Source of the DNA: Enterobacter dykesii
GTDB taxonomy: Bacteria; Pseudomonadota; Gammaproteobacteria; Enterobacterales; Enterobacteriaceae
Assembly: GCF_008364625.2 (NCBI RefSeq)
Contig: NZ_CP126604.1
Span: forward strand, 2,976,001 to 3,040,000
DNA length: 64,000 nt
Reading direction: 5' to 3'
The translations under genes and the position numbers were made by a program. The notes below the pieces were generated by a model. The model was not told the DNA's origin, did no database searches, and saw only the letters and a list, made by a program, of their open reading frames with translations. Below, in pieces: positions 57,014 through 64,000 of this stretch (the first letter of the stretch is position 1; each line of letters begins with the position of its first letter).

Positions 57014-58163
57014 TGGCTCTTCTCCTGAGCAGCGCGAGCCATAAGGCAAACAGCGCGTCGACGACAACCGCCAGCGCAATCGTGGGCACCACGCCCAGTA
57101 ACACCAGATCGAGGGCACTGCTGAGCAGCCCCTGGAACACCAGCGCGCCAAAGCCTCCCGCGCCAATCAGCGCCGCAATCACCGCCATGCCGACGGTTTG
57201 GACCGCCACCACCCGCAGGCTGCGCAGCAGCAGGGGCAGCGCCAGCGGCAGCTGAATTTTCCAGAAACACTGCCGCGCGCTCATCCCCATCGCATGGGCG
57301 CTTTCAAGCACATTCGGCGCGACCTGACTCAGCCCCGCGACCACGCCGCGCACCAGCGGCAGCAGCGCATACAGCACCAGCGCGTTAAGCGCGGGCGTTA
57401 ACCCCGTTCCGGCTATGCCGAGCGTTCCCAGCACCGGAAACGACTTCACCAGCCCGGCCAGCGGGGCAATCAGCAGGCCAAACAGCGCGACGGAGGGAAT
57501 GGTCTGGATAATGTTGAGGACGGTAAAAACCCCACCCTGGCGTGAAGGATGGCGATAGCACCACATGCCGAGCGGTATCCCGACCAGCAGAGCCGGGATC
57601 AGGGTGCCAAAAAGGATCGTCAGGTGTTGCGCCAGGGCATCATCAAACACCTCCTGACGGTTGGCGTACTCTTTCAGAAGCGAGAGATTGTTCAGCTCAC
57701 CGCTGAACAGCAAGAACAAGGGAATACACCATATCTGCGCGTTGAGCACCCAGCGCCAGACGGCGCTGGAGATAAGTCGACGAATGGCATCGCTGCTGGC
57801 CAGCAGACACAGCGCCAGCCACAGCCAGAGGCCGCTGCCTATTGTGGTTCTCGCCAGCGGACTTTCCGCCGACGCCATATGCGTCGCCGCCAGCCCGGCG
57901 CTCCAGAACAGGATGATAAACAGCCCTTCAGCGAGGAGCAGCGTCAGCCACTGCGCCGTGCGTCCCTGCCAGAGCGAAAGCGCAACCCACGCGCCCAGCG
58001 ACGCCACAAGCCATCCCGGCGTAAAGGACCAGACCTGCCAGAGCGCTTTGCCCTCCCCCGACATCAAGCGGTTTGGGGCAACGTTGACAAACGGTAATGC
58101 GACCGCCGCGATGGCCACGCAGGCCAACAGCAGCAGGACGCGGTTATGACATTTTATTGGCAC
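57006..58163 (-). CDS. yehY: YehY, osmoprotectant ABC transporter permease
   Basis: 385 residues, longer than YehW: four extra N-terminal helices (about 8-150) precede the permease domain with the EAA-type loop ([27 protein letters not shown]). The start is a GTG after GGGAAAGGG. It is the first permease of the OsmF system, which in E. coli gives low-affinity glycine betaine uptake with little role in osmoprotection. It starts 12 bp after osmF. Confidence 0.93.
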   Translation of the reverse strand: MPIKCHNRVLLLLACVAIAAVALPFVNVAPNRLMSGEGKALWQVWSFTPGWLVASLGAWVALSLWQGRTAQWLTLLLAEGLFIILFWSAGLAATHMASAESPLARTTIGSGLWLWLALCLLASSDAIRRLISSAVWRWVLNAQIWCIPLFLLFSGELNNLSLLKEYANRQEVFDDALAQHLTILFGTLIPALLVGIPLGMWCYRHPSRQGGVFTVLNIIQTIPSVALFGLLIAPLAGLVKSFPVLGTLGIAGTGLTPALNALVLYALLPLVRGVVAGLSQVAPNVLESAHAMGMSARQCFWKIQLPLALPLLLRSLRVVAVQTVGMAVIAALIGAGGFGALVFQGLLSSALDLVLLGVVPTIALAVVVDALFALWLALLRRRAND

Positions 58164-58175
58164 AGCCCTTTCCCG

Positions 58176-59093
58176 TTACTTCACAAGCCCTTGTTGTTTC
58201 AGGAAGTCGGCGGCCACTTTTTTGGCATCCAGCCCCTCGACGGCAATGCTGGCATTCAGCTGCTGCAGCGTTTTTTCATCCAGTTTTTCGAAGACCGGTT
58301 TGAGCCAGTCGGCAATCTCCGGATAGGCTTTCAGCACCGCCTCACGCACGACCGGGGTCGGGGCGTAAATCGGCTGTACGCCTTTAGGATCGGTCAGGGT
58401 TTGCAGGCCGAGCGCCGCCACCGGACCGTCGGTGCCGTAGGCCATTGCCGCGTTAACGCCGGAAGTTTGCTGCGCCGCCGCTTTGATGGTTACCGCCGTA
58501 TCCCCGCCCGCCAGCGAGAGCAGCTGCGCCTGTTCGAGCTTGAAGTCGTAGGCTTTTTCGAACGCCGGGAGCGCGTCAGGACGCTCGATAAACTCCGCGG
58601 ATGCAGCAAGCTTAAAGTCGCCCTTCTCTTTCAGATAGCGGCTAAGATCCGCCAGAGACGTCAGCTTACCTTTCTCCGCCACGTCCTTGCGCACGGCGAT
58701 AGTCCAGGTATTGTTGGCCGGGGCCGGCGTCAGCCAGACAAGCTTGTTCTGTTCCGCGTCGAGTTTTTTGACTTTCTCATACCCGGCTTTGGCGTTTTTC
58801 CATGCCGGATCGTTTTCATCTTTGAAGAAGAATGCCCCGTTGCCGGTGTATTCCGGATAGATATCCAGCTCGCCGGAGGTGATCGCCCCGCGCACGACGG
58901 GCGTGGTGCCCAGCTGAACTTTATTGACGGTTTTCACGCCGTGGCTTTCAAGCACCTGCAAAATAATATTGCCGAGCAGGGCGCCTTCGGTATCGATCTT
59001 TGAGCCCACTTTTACCGGCTCCGCCGCCTGTAGCGGCAGGCTTAGCGCTGCGAGTAGCGCCGCAGAAGCTACCATCCCCGTTTTAATCGTCAT
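58176..59093 (-). CDS. osmF: OsmF (YehZ), periplasmic osmoprotectant-binding protein
   Basis: 305 residues with a Sec signal peptide (TGMVASAALLAALSLPLQAA, cleaved before AEPVKVG) and an OpuAC/QAT-type binding domain: GSKIDTEGALLGNIILQVLE, QLGTTPVVRGAITSGELDIYPEYTGNG and YGTDGPVAALGL. It delivers glycine betaine to YehYXW. First gene of the operon; a sigma-S-type -10 lies 48 bp upstream. Confidence 0.95.
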   Translation of the reverse strand: MTIKTGMVASAALLAALSLPLQAAEPVKVGSKIDTEGALLGNIILQVLESHGVKTVNKVQLGTTPVVRGAITSGELDIYPEYTGNGAFFFKDENDPAWKNAKAGYEKVKKLDAEQNKLVWLTPAPANNTWTIAVRKDVAEKGKLTSLADLSRYLKEKGDFKLAASAEFIERPDALPAFEKAYDFKLEQAQLLSLAGGDTAVTIKAAAQQTSGVNAAMAYGTDGPVAALGLQTLTDPKGVQPIYAPTPVVREAVLKAYPEIADWLKPVFEKLDEKTLQQLNASIAVEGLDAKKVAADFLKQQGLVK

Positions 59094-59138
59094 TCCGCTG
59101 TCCTCATTTTTTTATCGCCTTTTTCAGAGGCTTGAGAG

Positions 59139-59150
59139 AAAAGCGTAGCT
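59139..59150 (-). promoter_or_regulatory. Sigma-S-type -10 element for osmF-yehYXW
   Basis: On the minus strand GCTACGCTT (59141-59149) fits the sigma-S -10 pattern KCTAYRCTT exactly, 48 nt before the osmF ATG. The E. coli operon is RpoS-dependent and induced by osmotic stress. Confidence 0.6.
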
Positions 59151-59200
59151 TAAAACGGCGGATTTACCCGGCAAAATGCCTTTTTAGCATAAGGTAAGAC

Positions 59201-59225
59201 GCATCCCCCGGAAACCGGGGGATGC
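59201..59225. terminator. Perfect 11-bp hairpin after bglX
   Basis: GCATCCCCCGG-AAA-CCGGGGGATGC, 14 bp past the bglX stop. No T run follows, so it may be an RNA 3' end protector or a weak terminator. Confidence 0.6.
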
Positions 59226-59238
59226 AAAGGAAGGAAGG

Positions 59239-61536
59239 TTACAGCAGCTCGAACTCGCCTTTATTCACGCGGGCGGAGTCCACGCCGATAAAGACGTTAA
59301 ACTTGCCTGGCTCCGCATCGTATTTCATCTGCTGGTTCCAGAACTTCAGCGCGTCCACGTCAATCGGGAAGCTGATGGTTTGGGTTTCGCCAGGCTTCAG
59401 ATTGACCTTCTCGAAGCCGCGCAGCTGCTTAACAGGACGGCTCATCGAGGCGGTGACATCCTGCACGTACATCTGAATCACCGTTGCCCCTTCGCGCTTG
59501 CCGGTGTTGGTCACCTCGACGCTGGCGGTAACTTTGCCGTCACGCTTCAGGGTCGGCGCCGACATTTTCACGTCAGAAACCTTGAAGGTGGTGTAGCTCA
59601 GACCGTAACCAAACGGATACAGCGGGCCATTAGCTTCGTCGAAGTAACGGGATGTGTACTTGTTCGGCTTGTCGGCGTTGTACGGGCGACCGGTGTTCAG
59701 GTGGCTGTAGTACACCGGGATCTGCCCGACGGAGCGCGGGAAGGACATCGGCAGCTTGCCCGACGGGTTGTAATCACCAAACAGCACGTCGGCGATGGCG
59801 TTACCGCCTTCGGTACCGGCAAACCAGGTTTCCAGAATGGCGTCAGCCTGCTGGTCCTCTTTCACCAGCGCCAGCGGACGCCCGTTCATCAGCACCAGCA
59901 CAAGCGGCTTGCCGGTGGCTTTCAGGGCAGCGATCAGATCGCGCTGGCTCTGTGGGATGGTGATGTCGGTACGGCTGGAGGCCTCGTGCGCCATACCCTG
60001 CGCTTCGCCCACGACCGCGACAACCACATCAGACTGTTTCGCGGTATTCACCGCCTCGTCGATCATCTCCTTCGGCGTGCGCGGATCGACCTTCACCGCC
60101 TCCTCGTACTGGTTGAGGAAGGTGACGATGTCTTTATCGTTGGTGACGTTCGCCCCTTTGGCGTACACCACTTTCGCGTTATCACCCACGGCACTCTTAA
60201 TCCCGGTCAGCACGGTCACGGACTGATCGGCCACGCCTGCGGCAGACCAGCTGCCCATCACGTCGCGCTTGCTGTCGGCCAGCGGGCCCACTACGGCAAT
60301 GGTGCCGGATTTTTTCAGCGGCAGCGTGTCGAGGCGGTTTTTCAGCAGCACCAGGCTTTCGCGCGCCACGTCACGCGCTTCTTTGCGGTGCAGGCGGCTT
60401 TCGGCGTTGGTGTCTGCCGGGTCAGAGTCTTTCGGACCCAGGTGGCTGTACGGATCGTTAAACAGACCCATGTCATATTTCACGTTCAGCACGTGGCGCG
60501 CGGCATCGTCCAGCTCCGCCATCGTGACCTTGCCGCTCTTCACCAGACCCGGCAGGTATTTGCTGTAGTACTCGTCGCTCATGCTCATGTTGATGCCAGA
60601 CTTGAGCGCCACGCGCACGGCGTCTTCCGGGTCGGACGCCGTGCCGTGTTTGATCAGCTCTTTAATCGCACCGTGGTCGGAAACGGTGATGCCCTTAAAG
60701 CCCCACTGGTCGCGCAGGACGTCTTTCAGCAGCCAGGAGTCGGACGTTGCAGGCGTGCCGTTCAGCGAGTTCAGCGCCACCATCACCGCGCCGCTGCCCG
60801 CGTCCAGACCAGCCTTGTACGGCGGCATGTAGTCGTTGAACAGGCGCTGCGGGCTCATGTCCACGGTGTTGTACTCTTTCCCGCCTTCAACCGCGCCGTA
60901 GGCCGCGAAGTGTTTGACGCTGGTCATCACCGAGTAGCGGTCCGCCGGGCTTTTGCCCTGCATCGCTTCCACCATGGTTTTACCCATCGTGGAGGTTAAA
61001 TACGTATCCTCACCAAAGCCTTCCGAACCGCGGCCCCAGCGCGGGTCGCGCGAGACGTCCACCATTGGCGCCCAGGTCATGTTCAGGCCGTCGTCCGCCG
61101 CTTCATAAGCCGACACGCGCCCGACGGTTTTCACCGCGTCGAGGTTAAAGGAAGAGGCTAAGCCGAGGCTAATCGGGAAGACGGTACGCTGCCCGTGCAC
61201 TACGTCATAGGCGAAGAACAGCGGAATTTTCAGGCGGCTGAGATCCATCACCTGATCCTGCATCTTGCGGATATCCTGGCGGGTGACGGTATTAAAGATG
61301 GCCCCTACCTGCCCGTCTTTGATCATCTCGCGGATGGCCTCTTTCGGGTTATCCGGGCCGACGCTGATAAGGCGCAGCTGGCCGATTTTCTCATCGACCG
61401 TCATTTTCTTGAGCAATTCCGTGACAAACGCGTCCCGCGCTTCAGGCGTGAGCGGGTGATTACCAAACAAATCCTCTGCCAGCGCAGGTTGCAGCGCCAG
61501 GCTGACGGCGACACCTACAGAACATAGCCATTTCAT
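59239..61536 (-). CDS. bglX: BglX, periplasmic beta-glucosidase
   Basis: Glycoside hydrolase family 3 enzyme of 765 residues, exported to the periplasm by a signal peptide (WLCSVGVAVSLALQPALA). The GH3 N-domain has KHFAAYGAVEGG and the nucleophile Asp in WGFKGITVSDHGAIKEL; the C-domain (about 390-600) has VVAVVGEAQGMAHEASSRTDI, and a fibronectin-III-like domain ends the protein (about 665-755). It splits beta-glucosides and gluco-oligosaccharides. Divergent from dld, as in E. coli. Confidence 0.96.
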   Translation of the reverse strand: MKWLCSVGVAVSLALQPALAEDLFGNHPLTPEARDAFVTELLKKMTVDEKIGQLRLISVGPDNPKEAIREMIKDGQVGAIFNTVTRQDIRKMQDQVMDLSRLKIPLFFAYDVVHGQRTVFPISLGLASSFNLDAVKTVGRVSAYEAADDGLNMTWAPMVDVSRDPRWGRGSEGFGEDTYLTSTMGKTMVEAMQGKSPADRYSVMTSVKHFAAYGAVEGGKEYNTVDMSPQRLFNDYMPPYKAGLDAGSGAVMVALNSLNGTPATSDSWLLKDVLRDQWGFKGITVSDHGAIKELIKHGTASDPEDAVRVALKSGINMSMSDEYYSKYLPGLVKSGKVTMAELDDAARHVLNVKYDMGLFNDPYSHLGPKDSDPADTNAESRLHRKEARDVARESLVLLKNRLDTLPLKKSGTIAVVGPLADSKRDVMGSWSAAGVADQSVTVLTGIKSAVGDNAKVVYAKGANVTNDKDIVTFLNQYEEAVKVDPRTPKEMIDEAVNTAKQSDVVVAVVGEAQGMAHEASSRTDITIPQSQRDLIAALKATGKPLVLVLMNGRPLALVKEDQQADAILETWFAGTEGGNAIADVLFGDYNPSGKLPMSFPRSVGQIPVYYSHLNTGRPYNADKPNKYTSRYFDEANGPLYPFGYGLSYTTFKVSDVKMSAPTLKRDGKVTASVEVTNTGKREGATVIQMYVQDVTASMSRPVKQLRGFEKVNLKPGETQTISFPIDVDALKFWNQQMKYDAEPGKFNVFIGVDSARVNKGEFELL

Positions 61537-61725
61537 GTCGTTTTACTCTCTCATCAATAACCGCCGGACGATCTCGGCCATACCGTGCGAAAAGCGCAGT
61601 GTGCCACAAACCCTCTGAACGTTGCAGGGTTATTCTCTGATTTTTCTCGTGAATACTCGACCGCTTAACAGTTAATCGCGCTATGCTTTACAGCGAGAAA
61701 TTTGCCCCACCACAAGGAGTGGAAG

Positions 61726-63474
61726 ATGTCTTCTGTTCGAACAAACGATAACACGGCTTTTATTAACGAACTGTCGCGCCTGGTTGGCTCCTCTCACCTG
61801 CTTACCGACCCGGCCAAAACCGCCCGCTACCGCAAAGGTTTCCGCTCCGGTCAGGGCGAGGCGCTGGCGGTGGTCTTCCCCGGCACGCTGCTTGAGCTGT
61901 GGCGCGTGCTGAGCGCCTGCGTCGCCGCCGACAAGATTATTTTAATGCAGGCGGCCAACACCGGCCTGACCGAAGGCTCCACGCCAAACGGCAACGATTA
62001 CGATCGCGACATCGTGATTATCAGCACCCTGCGCCTCGACAAGCTGCACCTGCTGGACAAAGGCGAGCAGGTGCTCGCGTTCCCCGGCACGACGCTCTAT
62101 TCCCTCGAAAAAGCGCTTAAGCCGCTGGGCCGTGAGCCGCACTCGGTGATTGGCTCCTCCTGCATTGGCGCCTCGGTGGTTGGCGGAATTTGCAACAACT
62201 CCGGCGGCTCGCTGGTGCAGCGCGGCCCGGCCTACACCGAGATGTCGCTGTTTGCCCGTATTGACGAAAACGGCAAGCTGACGCTGGTGAACCACCTGGG
62301 TATCGATCTCGGCGTAACGCCGGAACAGATCCTCAGCAAGCTCGACGACGATCGCGTGAAGGACGAAGACGTGCAGCACGACGGTCGTCATGCGCACGAT
62401 CACGACTACGTGACCCGCGTGCGGGATATCGACGCCGACACCCCGGCGCGCTACAACGCCGACCCGGACCGCCTGTTTGAATCCTCGGGCTGCGCCGGGA
62501 AGCTGGCCGTTTTTGCCGTGCGTCTGGATACCTTCCCGGCAGAGAAAAAGCAGCAGGTGTTTTACATTGGTACCAATCAGCCTGAGGTTCTGACCGAAAT
62601 TCGTCGTCATATTCTGGGCGAATTTACCCATCTGCCGGTGGCGGGCGAGTACATGCACCGGGACATTTACGACATCGCCGAGCGCTACGGCAAAGATACG
62701 TTCCTGATGATCGACAAGCTCGGCACCGACAAAATGCCGTTCTTCTTCACCATGAAGGGACGCACCGACGCGATGCTGGAGAAAGTGTCGCTGTTCAAAC
62801 CCCACTTCACCGACCGCTTTATGCAGAAGCTGGGCAACGTTTTCCCGTCGCATCTGCCGGAGCGAATGAAAACCTGGCGCGATAAGTACGAACATCACCT
62901 GCTGCTGAAAATGGCCGGGGACGGAATTGCCGAAGCGCAGACCTGGCTGACCGAGTTCTTCAAAACCGCCGAAGGGGATTTCTTTGCCTGTACGCCTGAA
63001 GAGGGCAGCAAAGCGTTCCTGCACCGTTTTGCCGCTGCGGGCGCCGCCATTCGTTACCAGGCGGTGCATTCCGAAGAGGTGGAAGATATTCTGGCGCTCG
63101 ATATCGCCCTGCGCCGTAACGACACCGAGTGGTTTGAGCACCTCCCGCCGGAAATCGACGGCAAGCTGGTGCATAAGCTCTATTACGGCCACTTTATGTG
63201 TTATGTCTTCCATCAGGATTACATCGTCAAAAAAGGGGTCGATGCACACGAACTGAAGGAGCAGATGCTCGCCCTTCTGCGTGAACGCGGCGCACAATAT
63301 CCTGCGGAACATAACGTTGGACATCTTTATAAAGCCCCTGACGCACTTAAGCAGTTTTATCGCGAGAATGACCCTACAAACAGCATGAATCCCGGCATTG
63401 GTAAAACAACGCGGAAGAAATACTGGAAAGAAGAGGCAGACGCGGAGCAGCGCATAACGCAAGCGTCTGATTAA
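61726..63474 (+). CDS. dld: Dld, quinone-dependent D-lactate dehydrogenase
   Basis: FAD-linked peripheral membrane enzyme of 582 residues that oxidises D-lactate to pyruvate and passes electrons to quinone. The FAD-binding PCMH domain shows MQAANTGLTEGSTPNGNDYD and GSSCIGASVVGGICNNSGGS; the cap and membrane-binding parts follow (HLPERMKTWRDKYEHHLLLK, HNVGHLYKAP). AAGGAG lies 6 nt before ATG 61726; the upstream open frame to 61702 is not used. A few residues longer at the C-terminus than E. coli Dld (571). Confidence 0.96.
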   Translation: MSSVRTNDNTAFINELSRLVGSSHLLTDPAKTARYRKGFRSGQGEALAVVFPGTLLELWRVLSACVAADKIILMQAANTGLTEGSTPNGNDYDRDIVIISTLRLDKLHLLDKGEQVLAFPGTTLYSLEKALKPLGREPHSVIGSSCIGASVVGGICNNSGGSLVQRGPAYTEMSLFARIDENGKLTLVNHLGIDLGVTPEQILSKLDDDRVKDEDVQHDGRHAHDHDYVTRVRDIDADTPARYNADPDRLFESSGCAGKLAVFAVRLDTFPAEKKQQVFYIGTNQPEVLTEIRRHILGEFTHLPVAGEYMHRDIYDIAERYGKDTFLMIDKLGTDKMPFFFTMKGRTDAMLEKVSLFKPHFTDRFMQKLGNVFPSHLPERMKTWRDKYEHHLLLKMAGDGIAEAQTWLTEFFKTAEGDFFACTPEEGSKAFLHRFAAAGAAIRYQAVHSEEVEDILALDIALRRNDTEWFEHLPPEIDGKLVHKLYYGHFMCYVFHQDYIVKKGVDAHELKEQMLALLRERGAQYPAEHNVGHLYKAPDALKQFYRENDPTNSMNPGIGKTTRKKYWKEEADAEQRITQASD

Positions 63475-63538
63475 TTCCTACAGCCAAATTTGAGAGATTG
63501 TTTAGCGCGCCTTAATCGTAATAGAGTATCTTTCTGAT

Positions 63539-63565
63539 GCCGGAGAAACGTTTCTCCGGCTTTCT
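63539..63565 (+). terminator. Terminator after dld
   Basis: GCCGGAGAAACGTTTCTCCGGC palindrome (10-bp stem) followed by TTTCT. Confidence 0.75.
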
Positions 63566-63586
63566 ATAACGAGGAGCGGGCACATC

Positions 63587-64000
63587 ATGTCGGCTATTGA
63601 TGTTTTATCCGAGACCGAACTGGAAGTGCGCGATGCCCTTCCCGATGATGTGCATGCCATCGCCGCGATCTATGCCTGGCATGTGCTGCACGGGCGCGCG
63701 TCATTTGAAGAAGTCCCCCCCACCATCGACGAAATGCGTCAGCGTATGAAAAGCGTGGCTGAGAGCGGTTTACCGTGGCTTATCGCGCTGTATCGCGGCA
63801 TCGTGGTGGGCTACTGCTACGCCACGCCTTACCGCCCGCGACACGCCTACCGCTATACCCTGGAAGAGTCGATTTACGTGGATGCCAGCATCACCGGGCG
63901 CGGTTTTGGTTCGGCACTGATGGATGCGCTAATTGAACGATGCGAGCAAGGGCCGTGGCGGCAGATGATTGCCGTGGTGGGAGATGGCAACAATAATGCA
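63587..64000 (+). CDS. GNAT acetyltransferase of the phosphinothricin/methionine-sulfone type (3' end missing)
   Basis: The first 138 residues are visible; the frame is open at the window end. It begins MSAIDVLSETELEVRDALPDD and has the Pat/YncA pattern: IYAWHVLHGRASFEEVPPT, WLIALYRGIVVGYCYATPYRPRHAYRYTLEESIYV and the acetyl-CoA motif GRGFGSALMDALIE. Such enzymes acetylate phosphinothricin, methionine sulfone or sulfoximine. GAGGAG lies about 10 nt before the ATG. Confidence 0.88.
   Translation, partial: MSAIDVLSETELEVRDALPDDVHAIAAIYAWHVLHGRASFEEVPPTIDEMRQRMKSVAESGLPWLIALYRGIVVGYCYATPYRPRHAYRYTLEESIYVDASITGRGFGSALMDALIERCEQGPWRQMIAVVGDGNNNA

Overview
The window is chromosomal DNA of a gamma-proteobacterium of the family Enterobacteriaceae, most likely Enterobacter or a close relative (inference). 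The gene order mdtABCD-baeSR, yegQ, cyaR, yegS, fbaB, yegTUVW, thiDM ... mrp, metG, yehS, btsRS, mlrA, yohO, yehWXY-osmF, bglX, dld follows the Escherichia coli 46-48 min region almost gene for gene, in GC-rich DNA. The sucrose genes (csc) and the dat-ddc diaminopropane pair are accessory to E. coli and fit Enterobacter/Klebsiella-type genomes.

Layout. (1) 1-10.6 kb: RND drug-efflux operon mdtABCD with its two-component system baeSR, closely overlapping genes; the 5' part of mdtA is outside the window. (2) 10.6-12.8 kb: an AT-rich two-gene insert, a pentapeptide-repeat membrane protein with a channel-like C-terminus overlapping a polymerase-beta-fold nucleotidyltransferase, placed between baeR and yegQ. 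(3) 12.9-22.9 kb: core genes trhP/yegQ, the CRP-controlled sRNA CyaR, a DUF523 gene, yegS, fbaB, yegTUV, yegW and the thiamine salvage operon thiMD with its TPP riboswitch.

(4) 22.91-36.87 kb: an integrated, satellite-like mobile element of about 13.9 kb. It is inserted inside the thiM TPP riboswitch, which is duplicated at both ends as attL and attR. It carries a tyrosine integrase at the right end, a leftward operon of small DNA-binding and replication-like proteins, a tape-measure-like protein, and a lambda-type decoration protein plus major capsid protein. No terminase, portal, protease, tail tube or lysis gene is visible. Rightward cargo consists of an EAL phosphodiesterase at the left end and a small Cys-rich protein plus a DUF4062 protein (probable defence cargo) at the right end. 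About 2.4 kb in its middle has no convincing gene but holds repeats and strong hairpins. The two main leftward promoters carry palindromes, and a 46-bp inverted repeat encloses most of a helix-turn-helix gene. Because insertion split the thiM leader, the native promoter side of the riboswitch now points at the integrase. This element is the most unusual part of the window.

(5) 36.9-39.2 kb: AT-rich accessory genes, namely a small YadA-like trimeric autotransporter, a 35-residue membrane peptide and a lipoprotein. (6) 39.2-43.2 kb: sucrose uptake and hydrolysis cscBA with divergent repressor cscR, without cscK. (7) 43.4-47.9 kb: dat-ddc, a ScsD-like thiol oxidoreductase, an RcnB-family periplasmic protein and a GNAT acetyltransferase. 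(8) 48.0-64.0 kb: mrp, metG, yehS, the pyruvate-sensing BtsSR pair, the curli regulator MlrA, YohO, the OsmF-YehYXW osmoprotectant ABC transporter, periplasmic beta-glucosidase BglX, quinone-linked D-lactate dehydrogenase Dld, and the start of a phosphinothricin-type acetyltransferase cut by the window edge.
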